From assembly GCA_964036045.1 (NCBI GenBank), contig OZ038392.1:33927330-33991329 (forward strand): a stretch of 64,000 nt of DNA, written 5' to 3'. Below are positions 36,735-47,100 of this stretch, piece after piece; the stretch's first letter is position 1; the number at the start of each line of letters is the position of its first letter. The position numbers and the translations under genes were made by a program. The notes beneath the pieces were generated by a model that did no database searches, was not told where the DNA came from, and was given only the letters and a program-made list of their open reading frames with translations. Origin of the DNA: Eutreptiella sp. 'Long Island Sound 2002'. Its lineage: Eukaryota; Euglenozoa; Euglenophyceae; Eutreptiales; Eutreptiaceae.

Positions 36735-37937
36735 TCACTCAGATTGCATTCCATTACTTCTTCGCCTTGCCCCTGCCCTTGCCCTTGCCTTTACCGCCCC
36801 CAGGTTCTTGGCCACGTTCTTGGCAATGTGCCAGTAACACCAGAAGTGCTTGGCGTTGGGGAAAACGGTGGCAACGGCCCCCGAAGCCTTCACACACGCA
36901 TCCGTGAACATGACCACGGGCGCGATGCCCACGGCCGCCAACCAGTGGGTAAACTGGTACTCAAAGTCGCGAGTTTTTTCGCCCACGACAATGGCTTGGC
37001 CTAGGAGCACTGACTGCCCATAGTTGTTGACCCCCACGAAGAGGCCAATGTTCAGGTTATACCTATTACTTTGATAGGTATTATCATGGAGGATTAGAAA
37101 CGGGAAGCGCCGGGCAATAGCAATTTGCTCGACGCTCATCCAGAAGACATGGGATAGTTTCCCAATGTCATCCTTCACCACATGGGTGTACCACCCATGT
37201 TCGCCCTTTTCCTCAAGGCGGTTGACCAACTCATGGGCATCCAGCGCTGAGGAGTACCCTTTGGCATCATATATATTTTGAACTTGTTTTGCGGTGATCT
37301 CGACACCGCGGTTCCGCATGAAATGTACCACATTGCGGGGGGGCATGAAGGATTGTCCCAAGTTCATGATCATATCTGCATCCTCACGGGACAAATTCAC
37401 CGGACCAAGGAATTTTTTCTGCTTGGCCGTTTGCGGTGGATGGTTATGGTCTAGGCGGAGTCCTTTGTGACTCACGGACCACACCTCGCGCATGCCATCC
37501 TTCCGGCGAGATATGTACACGTTGAGGGGGCAACAATCCCCCTTTGACTCCGGTGCATATGTTGGCACCGTCCTACTATTCTCGGGAAGGACCCCGGATT
37601 GGGCTGCGTTGCGATTATGTTGCTTTTGGCGGCCTACTTTGGCGCAATAAAAATAGGCTTGGCCTTTCTCTTTGTCGCCACGCCGACTGAGAACATAGCC
37701 GTTCTCATCCGCCCAATCCTCCATGCGGTCACAAGCCTCTTGGTGACTTGAGCCGGCAAACGCATTTTCAACGGGCTCCCAGGTGGCACCCATCTCCGGA
37801 AACTTCATGGTGTCATCTTCAGAATCGCTATCTTCCTCTTCGGAGCACGCTTCATATGGGTCTTCTTCGAAGACCTCCGATGGTGCCGGGGACAAGGGAA
37901 GGGGACTGTAGTTGATCTCGGATGATGTGTCTGACAT
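36735..37937 (-). CDS. MULE transposase with FAR1-type DNA-binding domain, C-terminally truncated
   Basis: The start is the ATG at 37,937 (MSDTSSE); frames further upstream lack an ATG. The 400-residue product has an acidic N-terminus, then a FAR1/FHY3-like zinc cluster (Cys98, Cys135/136, His164 and His166 in LDHNHP), then the MULE transposase core. Asp285 (LILHDNTYQSN) and Asp346 (VVMFTDA) are the first two catalytic acids, and CYWH at 367-370 is the conserved C-x2-H motif. The frame stops 30 residues later, before the third catalytic Glu and the usual SWIM zinc finger. A one-base-shifted frame just past the break reads GKGKGKGRGKAKK and stops, like a genuine basic C-terminus. This suggests an internal deletion joined the core to its tail out of frame. 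Transcription runs from the right inverted repeat. Confidence 0.85.
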   Translation of the reverse strand: MSDTSSEINYSPLPLSPAPSEVFEEDPYEACSEEEDSDSEDDTMKFPEMGATWEPVENAFAGSSHQEACDRMEDWADENGYVLSRRGDKEKGQAYFYCAKVGRQKQHNRNAAQSGVLPENSRTVPTYAPESKGDCCPLNVYISRRKDGMREVWSVSHKGLRLDHNHPPQTAKQKKFLGPVNLSREDADMIMNLGQSFMPPRNVVHFMRNRGVEITAKQVQNIYDAKGYSSALDAHELVNRLEEKGEHGWYTHVVKDDIGKLSHVFWMSVEQIAIARRFPFLILHDNTYQSNRYNLNIGLFVGVNNYGQSVLLGQAIVVGEKTRDFEYQFTHWLAAVGIAPVVMFTDACVKASGAVATVFPNAKHFWCYWHIAKNVAKNLGAVKARARAGARRRSNGMQSE

Positions 37938-38102
37938 CTGTGTAACAATAATCTGTGTCTTCTGTGTCTGAAAAATAGTAGAACAGATGCGCTTGATGCT
38001 GGCATTTATAAAAATACGCTGTTCAGCCACAGCAATCAATTCAATCAGAAAATCAATTCCATTTTTTTTCCCATTTTCAGTTAATTCAAGCGCATGCGCC
38101 AG

Positions 38103-38164
38103 ATGTGGGCAGATCCTTTAGTCCTACGCGTAGTCCTAAGCCGTAGTCCTGCATAGCCATTCCC
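38103..38164 (-). repeat. MULE terminal inverted repeat, right
   Basis: Perfect 62-bp inverted match to 32,539-32,600. The transposase start lies about 165 bp inside it. Confidence 0.97.
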
Positions 38165-38173
38165 CTTACTAGG
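38165..38173 (+). repeat. MULE target-site duplication, right (CTTACTAGG)
   Basis: Nine bases identical to 32,530-32,538 that abut the right inverted repeat. Confidence 0.95.
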
Positions 38174-38196
38174 TCGGTTTGGGAAGTCGTGCAAAT

Positions 38197-41100
38197 ATGG
38201 AACCTGAAGTGTGTTTCACCAACTCTAGCTCTGGTATGTGCACGATCAAACGATCTTGCCACATATTTTTTCGTTTTCAGGAACCATCATTCAAAGAGAA
38301 GAAGTACGATCGTCAAATTCGGTTGTGGGGCTTGGGAGGGCAGAAAGCATTGGAGACTTCCAAAATTTGTTTGCTGAACGCATCGGGAGTGGGCACGGAA
38401 ACCCTCAAGAACTTAGTCTTGCCTGGAATCGGAAGTTTCACCATCATCGATGGCCAAACCGTGACTGAGGCAGACTTGGGAAACAACTTCTTTGTCACCG
38501 AGGATGACCTAGGTGCACCTCGGGTATGCTCTGTGAGCACAGGCATGCCCCTTTTCGCCCTCAATGATTGAAGTCACCTAAATCTCGGCATCCAAATATG
38601 CCTTGGTGAATGGAAACGTAGGGGTCGTTGGGGTTGCAAGCGATGTGTATTTGGGTCAATACATAGCACGGTCCTTGGTGGTCGTGGTTGGTGCTTTGCG
38701 CTCCCTCCTGGCTCAAAGCACGGCAACCCTGCTATGTGTGGAGGATCCAAACGGCAGTTGTAGACGCCCTCTTCATGGATTGTCAGGGGGAACGAGTGAC
38801 AAAATGGCTACTCGAACTTAATCCGGACGTGAAGGGAAGTTCACTCAATGCGGATCCCAAGAGTGTGATTGACACCAACCCGGATTATTTCCGCAACAAT
38901 GAGATAACGTTAGTGATTGCAACACAACTCAACGAGGCGGTGACTGCGAAATTGGCAAGGTATGCGTTGGTTTCTGCTCGGGAACGCCGCCAAAGCGCGA
39001 TGTGGTATTATTTGCTCACCACGCTTCCGGTTCACAGAACTTGGCGCATAAGGCCGATTCTTGTGCATCGTGCGAACGGCGTAGTGTTTCATATTTCTCT
39101 ATTTTGTAGTCTACTTGCATCCCTCGATGTTCCTCTTCTCTTGGTCCGATCGTACGGCTTGATGGGCTTTGTGAGGATACAAACCTCGAGCTATGCCATC
39201 CTGGAAACGTTTCCGGACCAACAGGTCACTGCTTGTCGCCGAAGTGTTGCCATACGTGCTTTGTGTTAATGACGCACCGCTTGTTGCCGCGATCGCCGAG
39301 CATAGGAGGGAAAGGGGAAATTAACCGTTTTTGGCGCTTGGTGGGGGTGTACGACATGGAAGGTTAGAGGCATGGCTTCGTCAACGTGTTGCGGATCAGT
39401 GTGCACATTTACTGTAATAGGTGGAGGACTACCACATCATCAACCCGTTCCCCGAATTGGAAAAGTTCGTGGAGGAGCTTGGAGACCCCTCACAAATCGA
39501 CGATAGCATGTTGGTATGTGAACTGGAAGCGTCTCCTACGCGTGACCGAGCTACTCGAGCTCTTCGTCTTCATCGTGGCTAGACTTGCCTATTGGGGCTT
39601 CCATTGGTGCTTTCCGCGAGAGGGCACGTTTGCTTCCTTCTCCTCGTCTTCGTGTGATTGTCATTCATGGCTTGGAGTGCTTTGTTCCTTCAACCGCCCA
39701 AACCAACTTCTTGCTCCTTGCAATGTTGACCTACGAAACCACAACGAGTGCGGAAGACTGTGCGAATATGGTTCAAGTGGTTGCACGCGTTGAGTAGGAA
39801 GCAATTCGCAGTAGAACGGAATCTTCAATTTGCATGCTTTCGTCAACTACGTCGTTAGCATTTTGGGATTGCGATTTCAATGTCAAATACAGAAAAAGGA
39901 AACCTCCTTGAGAGAGCCTCAATTGGGACGAAAAAACGCAAAAAGGGTGGTGTTGTCCGAGTCGATCTTGTGATGGCCATGCTCGTTACCCATCCACATG
40001 TCTTTTCCCCTCGTGCCACTTTTGTCTTATTCATTTCGTTCTTTGTGGCTTCTCTTCCACTTCTCTTCCATTCGTAGCACGCACATATTCCTTGGGTATG
40101 CCTATTGATCCACTACTTCAAAAAATGGAAGCAAACCAACGATTGGAATGGAACGGAATTATCCTATGCTGAGAGGAAGAAATTCTTGGCGATGGTGGCA
40201 GGTCGTAGCTCCCCCATCTAATTTTGTGTGATGGTGAACAATTCTTTCTTTCAGGCTTCATGATCCAAATGCACACAATACAAAGCGGTCATTTTCCATA
40301 GTTGATGATAGGCAAGTCCGAGGCTTGGTTGCGAACCATTCTAATCAGAAAATAGAAAAGGGGGTGAAAGAGAAATTGTTGAGCTCATTGTGTTGGCCCT
40401 TTTCCGCTAGGATTCCTTGTTGTGTTGCCTCACAATCATTTCAAAGCAACAATATTTCCGTGTTTTGCTAACATACGATGACGAAGTGAGGTCGTTTTTG
40501 ACAGGTTGAAAAGATACAATGTTTACAATGTTTCCGTGTTTCAAAGCACCCTCTCGTTTTCGTCTCTTGGCTGCGCATGAACCGCAGGGGGAGGGGTAGG
40601 CTGAGGTGTATCATCGTGGGCTTGCGAGGAGGCCACACGGCTCCGGTGTTGCCTCGTCAAGGACCAAGGACCTCATGGGAAAAATTTGCCGTGAGGCCCA
40701 CCGTTGGATCTTGCACCTGGTTCAGTCAAACCCAAGTGGGCTGGGGGTAGGATTCGAACGAAATTTACAAGCGAAATTTTCAAGGTAATTTTCAACGAAA
40801 TTTTCAACGAAATTTAAGTTTATCTTTCAAACGAATATTTCAATGAAAATTTGCCGTTCCTTCTTTTTTTATAGACAACATGAAAAACAAGAACTTGAGC
40901 ACCTGGGGACACTTTACCGTAGTGGAGTACATGGGGGAGTTGGGGTGGGAGGGGTGTGCTGACGAGGAGATCCTGCTGTGCAGTTGTGGGTTGAGCCCCC
41001 CCACCCCCGGTAGCCCCCGCAGCACCTCCCCAGCAAAGCACCCCCCCCCCCCCGCCGAGAAACCCAAACCCCCTGCCCTGCCCCCCACCCAAACCCACAC

Positions 41101-44100
41101 AACCCAAAAAGCCCTCCATGCTTCCTCTCCAGCAGCTGCATTGGGCAAGGTTGTGGCTTGTCTTCCAGCCAGCCAAGCCCCGACGGAGCGAGTGTTTAGC
41201 TCAGCCGACTGGTCATGTGCTAATCGGGAGCGCCTGAGTTTTTCCATGCTGGCAACTAAAGTCTTCATTCGTGTCAACTACATGAAGTTGTGCCACGCAT
41301 GAGTATATCATTGCCATTGGCATCCATCATATTGTTTGTGGACTTCGCCATTCCAATTGTGATGCGTCCATCAATGTCTTTCATCAAGGGCTTGGTTATA
41401 GGTGCCAAGATTCAGTGCTATGATGTTATAGAACCCCCGCCTTCCCATTGGGACCATAAATTTCATAATTTTCATACTTTTCAAAAAAATTGAAAATTTC
41501 ACGAAATTTTCACATTATATTTCACCTGAAATTTAAAATCCTCATTTTTCACGAAAATTTTAAATCCTAGCTGGGGGGGATGGCACGACGCCTGAGAAGA
41601 TTGCTGTTTGAAGCCGGTGGCGCGTACTGCCCTATGGCCACATGTGACCAATATGGGAGAAGTGGTTGGGCCACAGGGCCCGTCCTTGGGGCTCTCGTTC
41701 ACAAACAGAAAAGAAAAAATAGCAAGATTGTGTTCGTTGTGGTCAGTCTGGGTTTCCGATTGAAAGAAGGCACATCAAATAACATTTATCAGATGATGTT
41801 CATTGGGGTGTCTTTAAGAAAATCTGTGGCACACCCAATGCTGAAGATTTCGGGCCCTACCCCGCTCGATCCATGCTTAGGGACGGCTCGGGGAGACATT
41901 AGACGGAGTGTCATTAAAATGGCTTTGGCGAGTGTATTTTTTTGTCCGTTGTTCTGATTTTCAGAGGGAAAACGAAGCGACACGGAGGAGAACTACGCCG
42001 AGGCGGCAGCTGCCCAAACAAAGATCAATCCCCCCACAGTGCCGACCAATTTGTTGGAATTGATGGGAACACAGGAGGCGGAGTTGTTGAAGGATACTGC
42101 TGTGCCTTTCTGGTATGAGAATTGGGAAGGGGTGGGCCAAGATTCCTTCAAGGGCAGCACAGAGGCACAACGTTGCTGTCCTACATTACAGTTTTTGTGG
42201 CAATTATCGGCTAGGTCGGTCAGCCGCCTCCAGTGGTTAGAGCACATGTGCGTGTCACTGTGAGCTTTGGCGAAATTTGTTTTTCAGTTTCTGGTATGAA
42301 GGGCTGGGTATTGCATTGCAACAAGTTGTTAAGAATCTGTGACACCACGTGACTGTTGTATTGTCGTGCACCACCTTCGATCTCTATCTTCGGTTTTCTT
42401 GGGTGTTGAAATTATTCCCGACCCCTCTTGTTGTTTTGAACTGGAACACACCTCCCACGGAAAACAAGGGTGTCGCACTCCTCTAATGCTACCTAGCAAC
42501 AAATGCTGTGGAGTTGTGGTGGAAATCAAGCTTGCCACGTACTCCATGGGAGGTTTGGGTCGCTTTTTTCAAGAACACGGAAAACAAATGTACTACACTT
42601 CACGCTTTCAAAATTAGCATGCCAAAGCTCGAGAATTTCAGAAACTAGTTTGAACAGGTTCCGAAATGACTCATTACTCTTGCATATCATGCTCCACATC
42701 TTACCATCTCTTGCATGTTTCTCGTGCCCCCCAGCCCACTCACGCACGCATAGAAAACACGAAACAGAAACAGAAACAGAAACAAGATTCTGTTGTTGCC
42801 AATACTGTCCGGCGATCAGATCTGGCAATCAAGGGCAGTTGACACACGATATACGCAGCAAACATGCAGAATTCAAAGACATCAATCACACACCCACCCA
42901 CCCACCCACCCACCTACACCCACACACACACACACACACGAGCTGGTGGGACAGCCCAGAGGGTGCACCAGCGTAATCTGACGCCAGAACCGTTCTGCCT
43001 CGACTGCAATCGGGAGGGGGGGGGAAGGACCAAGAGCACATGCAGTGGAAATGTGTGGCGTTGGGGACGGCACGAGAGCCATTTGTCATGCAGGTGATGC
43101 TGTTGGTCAGAGCCCTGCGCCTGGGATCTTTCTGGGAATGCCCCCCCTTCCTACGGCTGCAAGGAGCTAATGTGGATGCCCCGCACTCTTAGAGCAGCAA
43201 ATGCAGCTGGCAGGTGCAGCGAGCCCAGGAAGAACAGCACCCTTGGGACAAGTTTGTACATGCACAAGCTTTTTTTTTTCCCGCACCCACCAACAGAAAC
43301 ACCCAGTAACGTACTGTGGCATCAATTGCAAGGGCCGTGTCCATGGGACGAGGGATGCCATGACATGGTCGTGGGGCTGGCCAAGGAGGTCGATGGCAAG
43401 TACATGTGCAGTCAAACAGGCTGCTGTAGCAGCATCAGCCGCAGCATGGGCGTTGGCAGGCATGCTGTTGGAGACCTGGGCAGAAGCGAAAGGTGGTAAC
43501 TACAAGCACACATAGATACATAATCATTAATATTAACACTGTCTGTCTGAGCATTTGAATACTGGAATGTCAAATATCTTTGACAGACACCATATTTGCC
43601 TCATAAAATAGATTCTAGACTGTGCCATGTACGTAATTCCTGAGGAGACTGGATCACTTCGAAGGTACTCTCACTGAAGAGATGTGGCGATTAGAGACAG
43701 CAGATTTTACAGGAATCGTCAGTGATGTCGAGATGTGGTTGGAGCAACATAGATACGCATATTCGCATATATGACATGGCATGCCATGACAGTACTGATC
43801 TGACTCACAGGTATTGTATCAACAGTTTGAAACGCTTTTATGCCAAACACAAGCGGCTGCCTCTCAACGGGAAGCTCAACGATATGACGAGCACTACGCA
43901 GTGGTTTGTTCAGCTGCAGAATATTTTTGCTGCCAAGGCCAAACAGGTCTTTCCACACTCCTGATGTCCATCACTTTTGTGCAAACTGGTAGTGGAGCTT
44001 TGCAGTCTGCTGTCCTGCCCATGCCAGTGCCACTTACATGAGCCCTGGGTCACCAGTGCTCCCTTTTTGGGACTTTTTGCACAGCATTGCATGGTTCTGG

Positions 44101-47100
44101 GGCAATTGGCGGCCGATGGTTGCCATATCCTTGCGCAAAACGCTTTTGGCACTCGAAAATCTTTGACACTGGCAATGAAAATGGGGAAACGGTTGAAAGC
44201 AGGGGAGAGCCAGGACGCCGAACTGCGCCAGAGCATTTGGGGGCAAGTAGGGGGTCGTGGAAAAAACATGGACATGGGCACGACAACATCCCTCATTCCC
44301 GTCCACGTTCTCAGGGTTTCCTGGTTTCCCCTCTTTTCTGGAGGAAATTTGAGTGGCAGCACCAGCAGGGAGGAAGGGGCACATTTCTTTGTTGCGTACC
44401 TAGCTGCCGCTTTTTTGGGAAGTGGGGGTGGGTTGGGGGTCAGGGGGGGGGGTAAATTTGGTTGGCTTATAGCCGCCACTGTGCGAGAATTCGGACCCAG
44501 GTCCCATTCCACTTTTTTCTTCTCAATGGACCCCCTAACCAATGACGGGGGTCCCAGGTGCTATCTCCATTTTCCAATGTCGGCCCCTCTATGAGGCCTC
44601 ACCAGTTATGAGTTTCTTTTATTTTTTCAGGCCGGCATGGGTGGGCTAAAAAATTGCAACTTTGGGGGACCTTTGCCAAACCAGCGTCAAAACAGGTCTG
44701 GACTGTTGCAGACACAACTGTTTGAAATTTTTCATATTCAGCATCTCTGATTTTGGGAATATGCATCATCGCCATCCATCATGCAATACCCAAGAAACGT
44801 TATGATTCAGATTGTTGGATGAGAACTCAGTTTCACACCAAATTGCCGTCAAAATAGGTCCCCAAAGGTTAAACCTACTCCCAGTGTCACCAAAAGATCA
44901 TCCAACATCTGCTCAAGGATCCCTGGGTGTTGGCTGGTGGTTGTCTAACGGCTAAGTCCTCACCAGTGGGGCCCCGTATGGGGCCCGATTTTGGAAACCT
45001 GAAGATAGCACCCAGGATTCCTGTCATTGATGAGGGGGTCCAAACAGAAGAAAAAAGTGGAACGGGACATGGGTCCCAATGGATGCACTGTGGCGGCTTT
45101 AGGCCAGCCAAAGTTTGCCCACCATGGTGCTAACGTGCCCAAAACGGCCCTTTCAGGGCCAATAAGCACCACAAGGAGGGCCTAATTGGTCACGCACTCC
45201 CATTGTCACCAAATAAATGATCACCAACAACAGCCCAAGGTTGGGTTGCCAGATCCCAAAATTGGAGAAGATGAAGCTGAATTTCAAAAACCACCTGTAT
45301 AGGTGTATTTGCAACAGCCTAGAATGGACCCAGTTTGACGTCAAATTGATATGAAAGTGAGTGTTGGCCTAAGAATACAAAACGGTGACCCTGATTGGGG
45401 ATTGGATGATGCATGACGACAATGGATGATCCCACAATGCTAATTTTAACCAATTCTAAAAACTACCAATCAGCTGTGGCTACAACGCACTAGGATCTCC
45501 CCATTTGGATGTTGTTTTGCTGTGAAGATCAGTTTTGACCCAAGAATCTAAATTTCTGAACCTGATTGGTGATTGGATGATGGATGATGATGATGGATGT
45601 TCTCAAAATCGGAGATACTGAATATGAACCCAATCCAAAAACCCATTGTGCATTTGTGCTGCCAAAAGTCTAGAATGGGCCCGCTTTAACGTTGAATCAG
45701 TGTGAAAGTGAGTTTTGGCCCAAGAATCCAAAACCGTGACCCTAATTGGGGACTGGATGTTGGATGATGATGATGGGTGATACCAAAATCAGAGCTGCTG
45801 AATGTGAACCAATTCCAATAAACCATTTGTAAATTTGTGTCTACAACACTCTACGATTCACCCATCTGGACGTCGGTTTGCTGTGAATGTGAGTTTTGGC
45901 CCAAGAATCTTTCATGACCGTGATTGGTGATTGGATGATGGATAACGATGATGGATGATCCCAAAATCAGAGTTGCTGAATCCCAAAAACCACTTATACG
46001 TTTGTGTGTGCAACAGTGTAGAGTGGGTGTGTTTTGTCGTTTGTTTTGGTGCAGAAGTGGGTTTTGGCTTGAGAATCTAAAATGGTCACCCTGGTTGGGG
46101 TTTGGATGATGGATGATGATGATGGACGATTCCAAAATTGCAGATGGTGAATCCCAAAGACAATTTGCATGGTTGTGTCTATAGCACTGATGGAGAGTAA
46201 ACCTCTTTTCAGGTTGGTCGAGAATCTAAAATTGTGACCCTGATTGGAGTGTGGATGGTGCATGATGATGATGGATGAACCCAAAATCAAAGATGCTGAA
46301 ACTGAACCAACTTACAAAAACGAGTTATGCCGTTGTGTCTACAACAGCCTAGAGTGGACTTAATTTGATGCCTGTTTGTTTATGAAAGTGAGTTTTGGTG
46401 TGAGAATCTGAAATCATTACCCTCGTGGGTGACTGGATGAGGGGGATGATGGATGGTTCCCAAATTGGCGGTGCTGAATCCCAAAAAACCACTTATATGG
46501 TTGTGTCTGTAGCAGTGTAGAGTGGACCTGTTTGATGTTTGACGTCTATTTTGTTTTGAAAATGGGTTTTGGCCGGAGAATGGTCAACCTGATTGGGGTT
46601 TGGATGATGGATGATGATGATGGATGATCCCAAGATCAGAGATGCTCAATCTGAACCAATTGCAAACACCACTTGTACATTTGTGTCTGCAACGGCCTAG
46701 AGTGCGCCTATTTTGACGTCAGTTTGGTATGGAAGTGAGTTTTGGCTCAAGAATCTAAAAGGAGCCATAGGGGGGGTAAAGGAGGTGGTGGACAATGTAT
46801 GTCCTAACAACAAGAGCAAACCCATCACAAAACTCCCTCTTTGAGGTTCCTTGCTAAAGGCAACAGGATTCCCCTTCTGTACCTTAAAGTTTTTGTAAGT
46901 GGCAATTATAGCATTGACCCCTGTGGGTGTGACCTTTGTGACATTAGAGCTCCAAACAAAAAAAGCGTCGTGGCTGAGAGATCCCCATTGCGCTTTGAGT
47001 ATGCGAGAATGATTTTGGAATGGCCCTTTTTTCCACTGGAGAAACAGAGGAGAGGCTTGTGTGGCACTCTGCTGCCAGCCTCGGCAGTGCTGTGTGGCCC

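Larger units (their letters stand above)
32539..38164. mobile_element. Mutator-like element with two convergent genes
   Basis: The 5,626-bp element is bounded by perfect 62-bp terminal inverted repeats and a perfect 9-bp target duplication. It encodes a FAR1/MULE-type transposase on the minus strand starting near the right end, and a five-exon gene of unknown function on the plus strand starting near the left end. The two genes converge on a 146-bp tandem array. This mirrors maize MuDR, where mudrA (transposase) and mudrB (accessory) converge. Identical ends and flanks indicate recent insertion. The transposase frame lacks the third catalytic acid, so this copy may depend on another for movement. 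Confidence 0.95.

Noticed and set aside
36121-36907. Proteins of 100-135 residues across the 146-bp repeats
   Set aside because: They repeat with the array on both strands and have no start or domain support.
37938-38039. Longer transposase start upstream of 37,937
   Set aside because: The extension has no ATG at its start and is unlike the acidic family N-terminus; ATG 37,937 begins a sensible protein.
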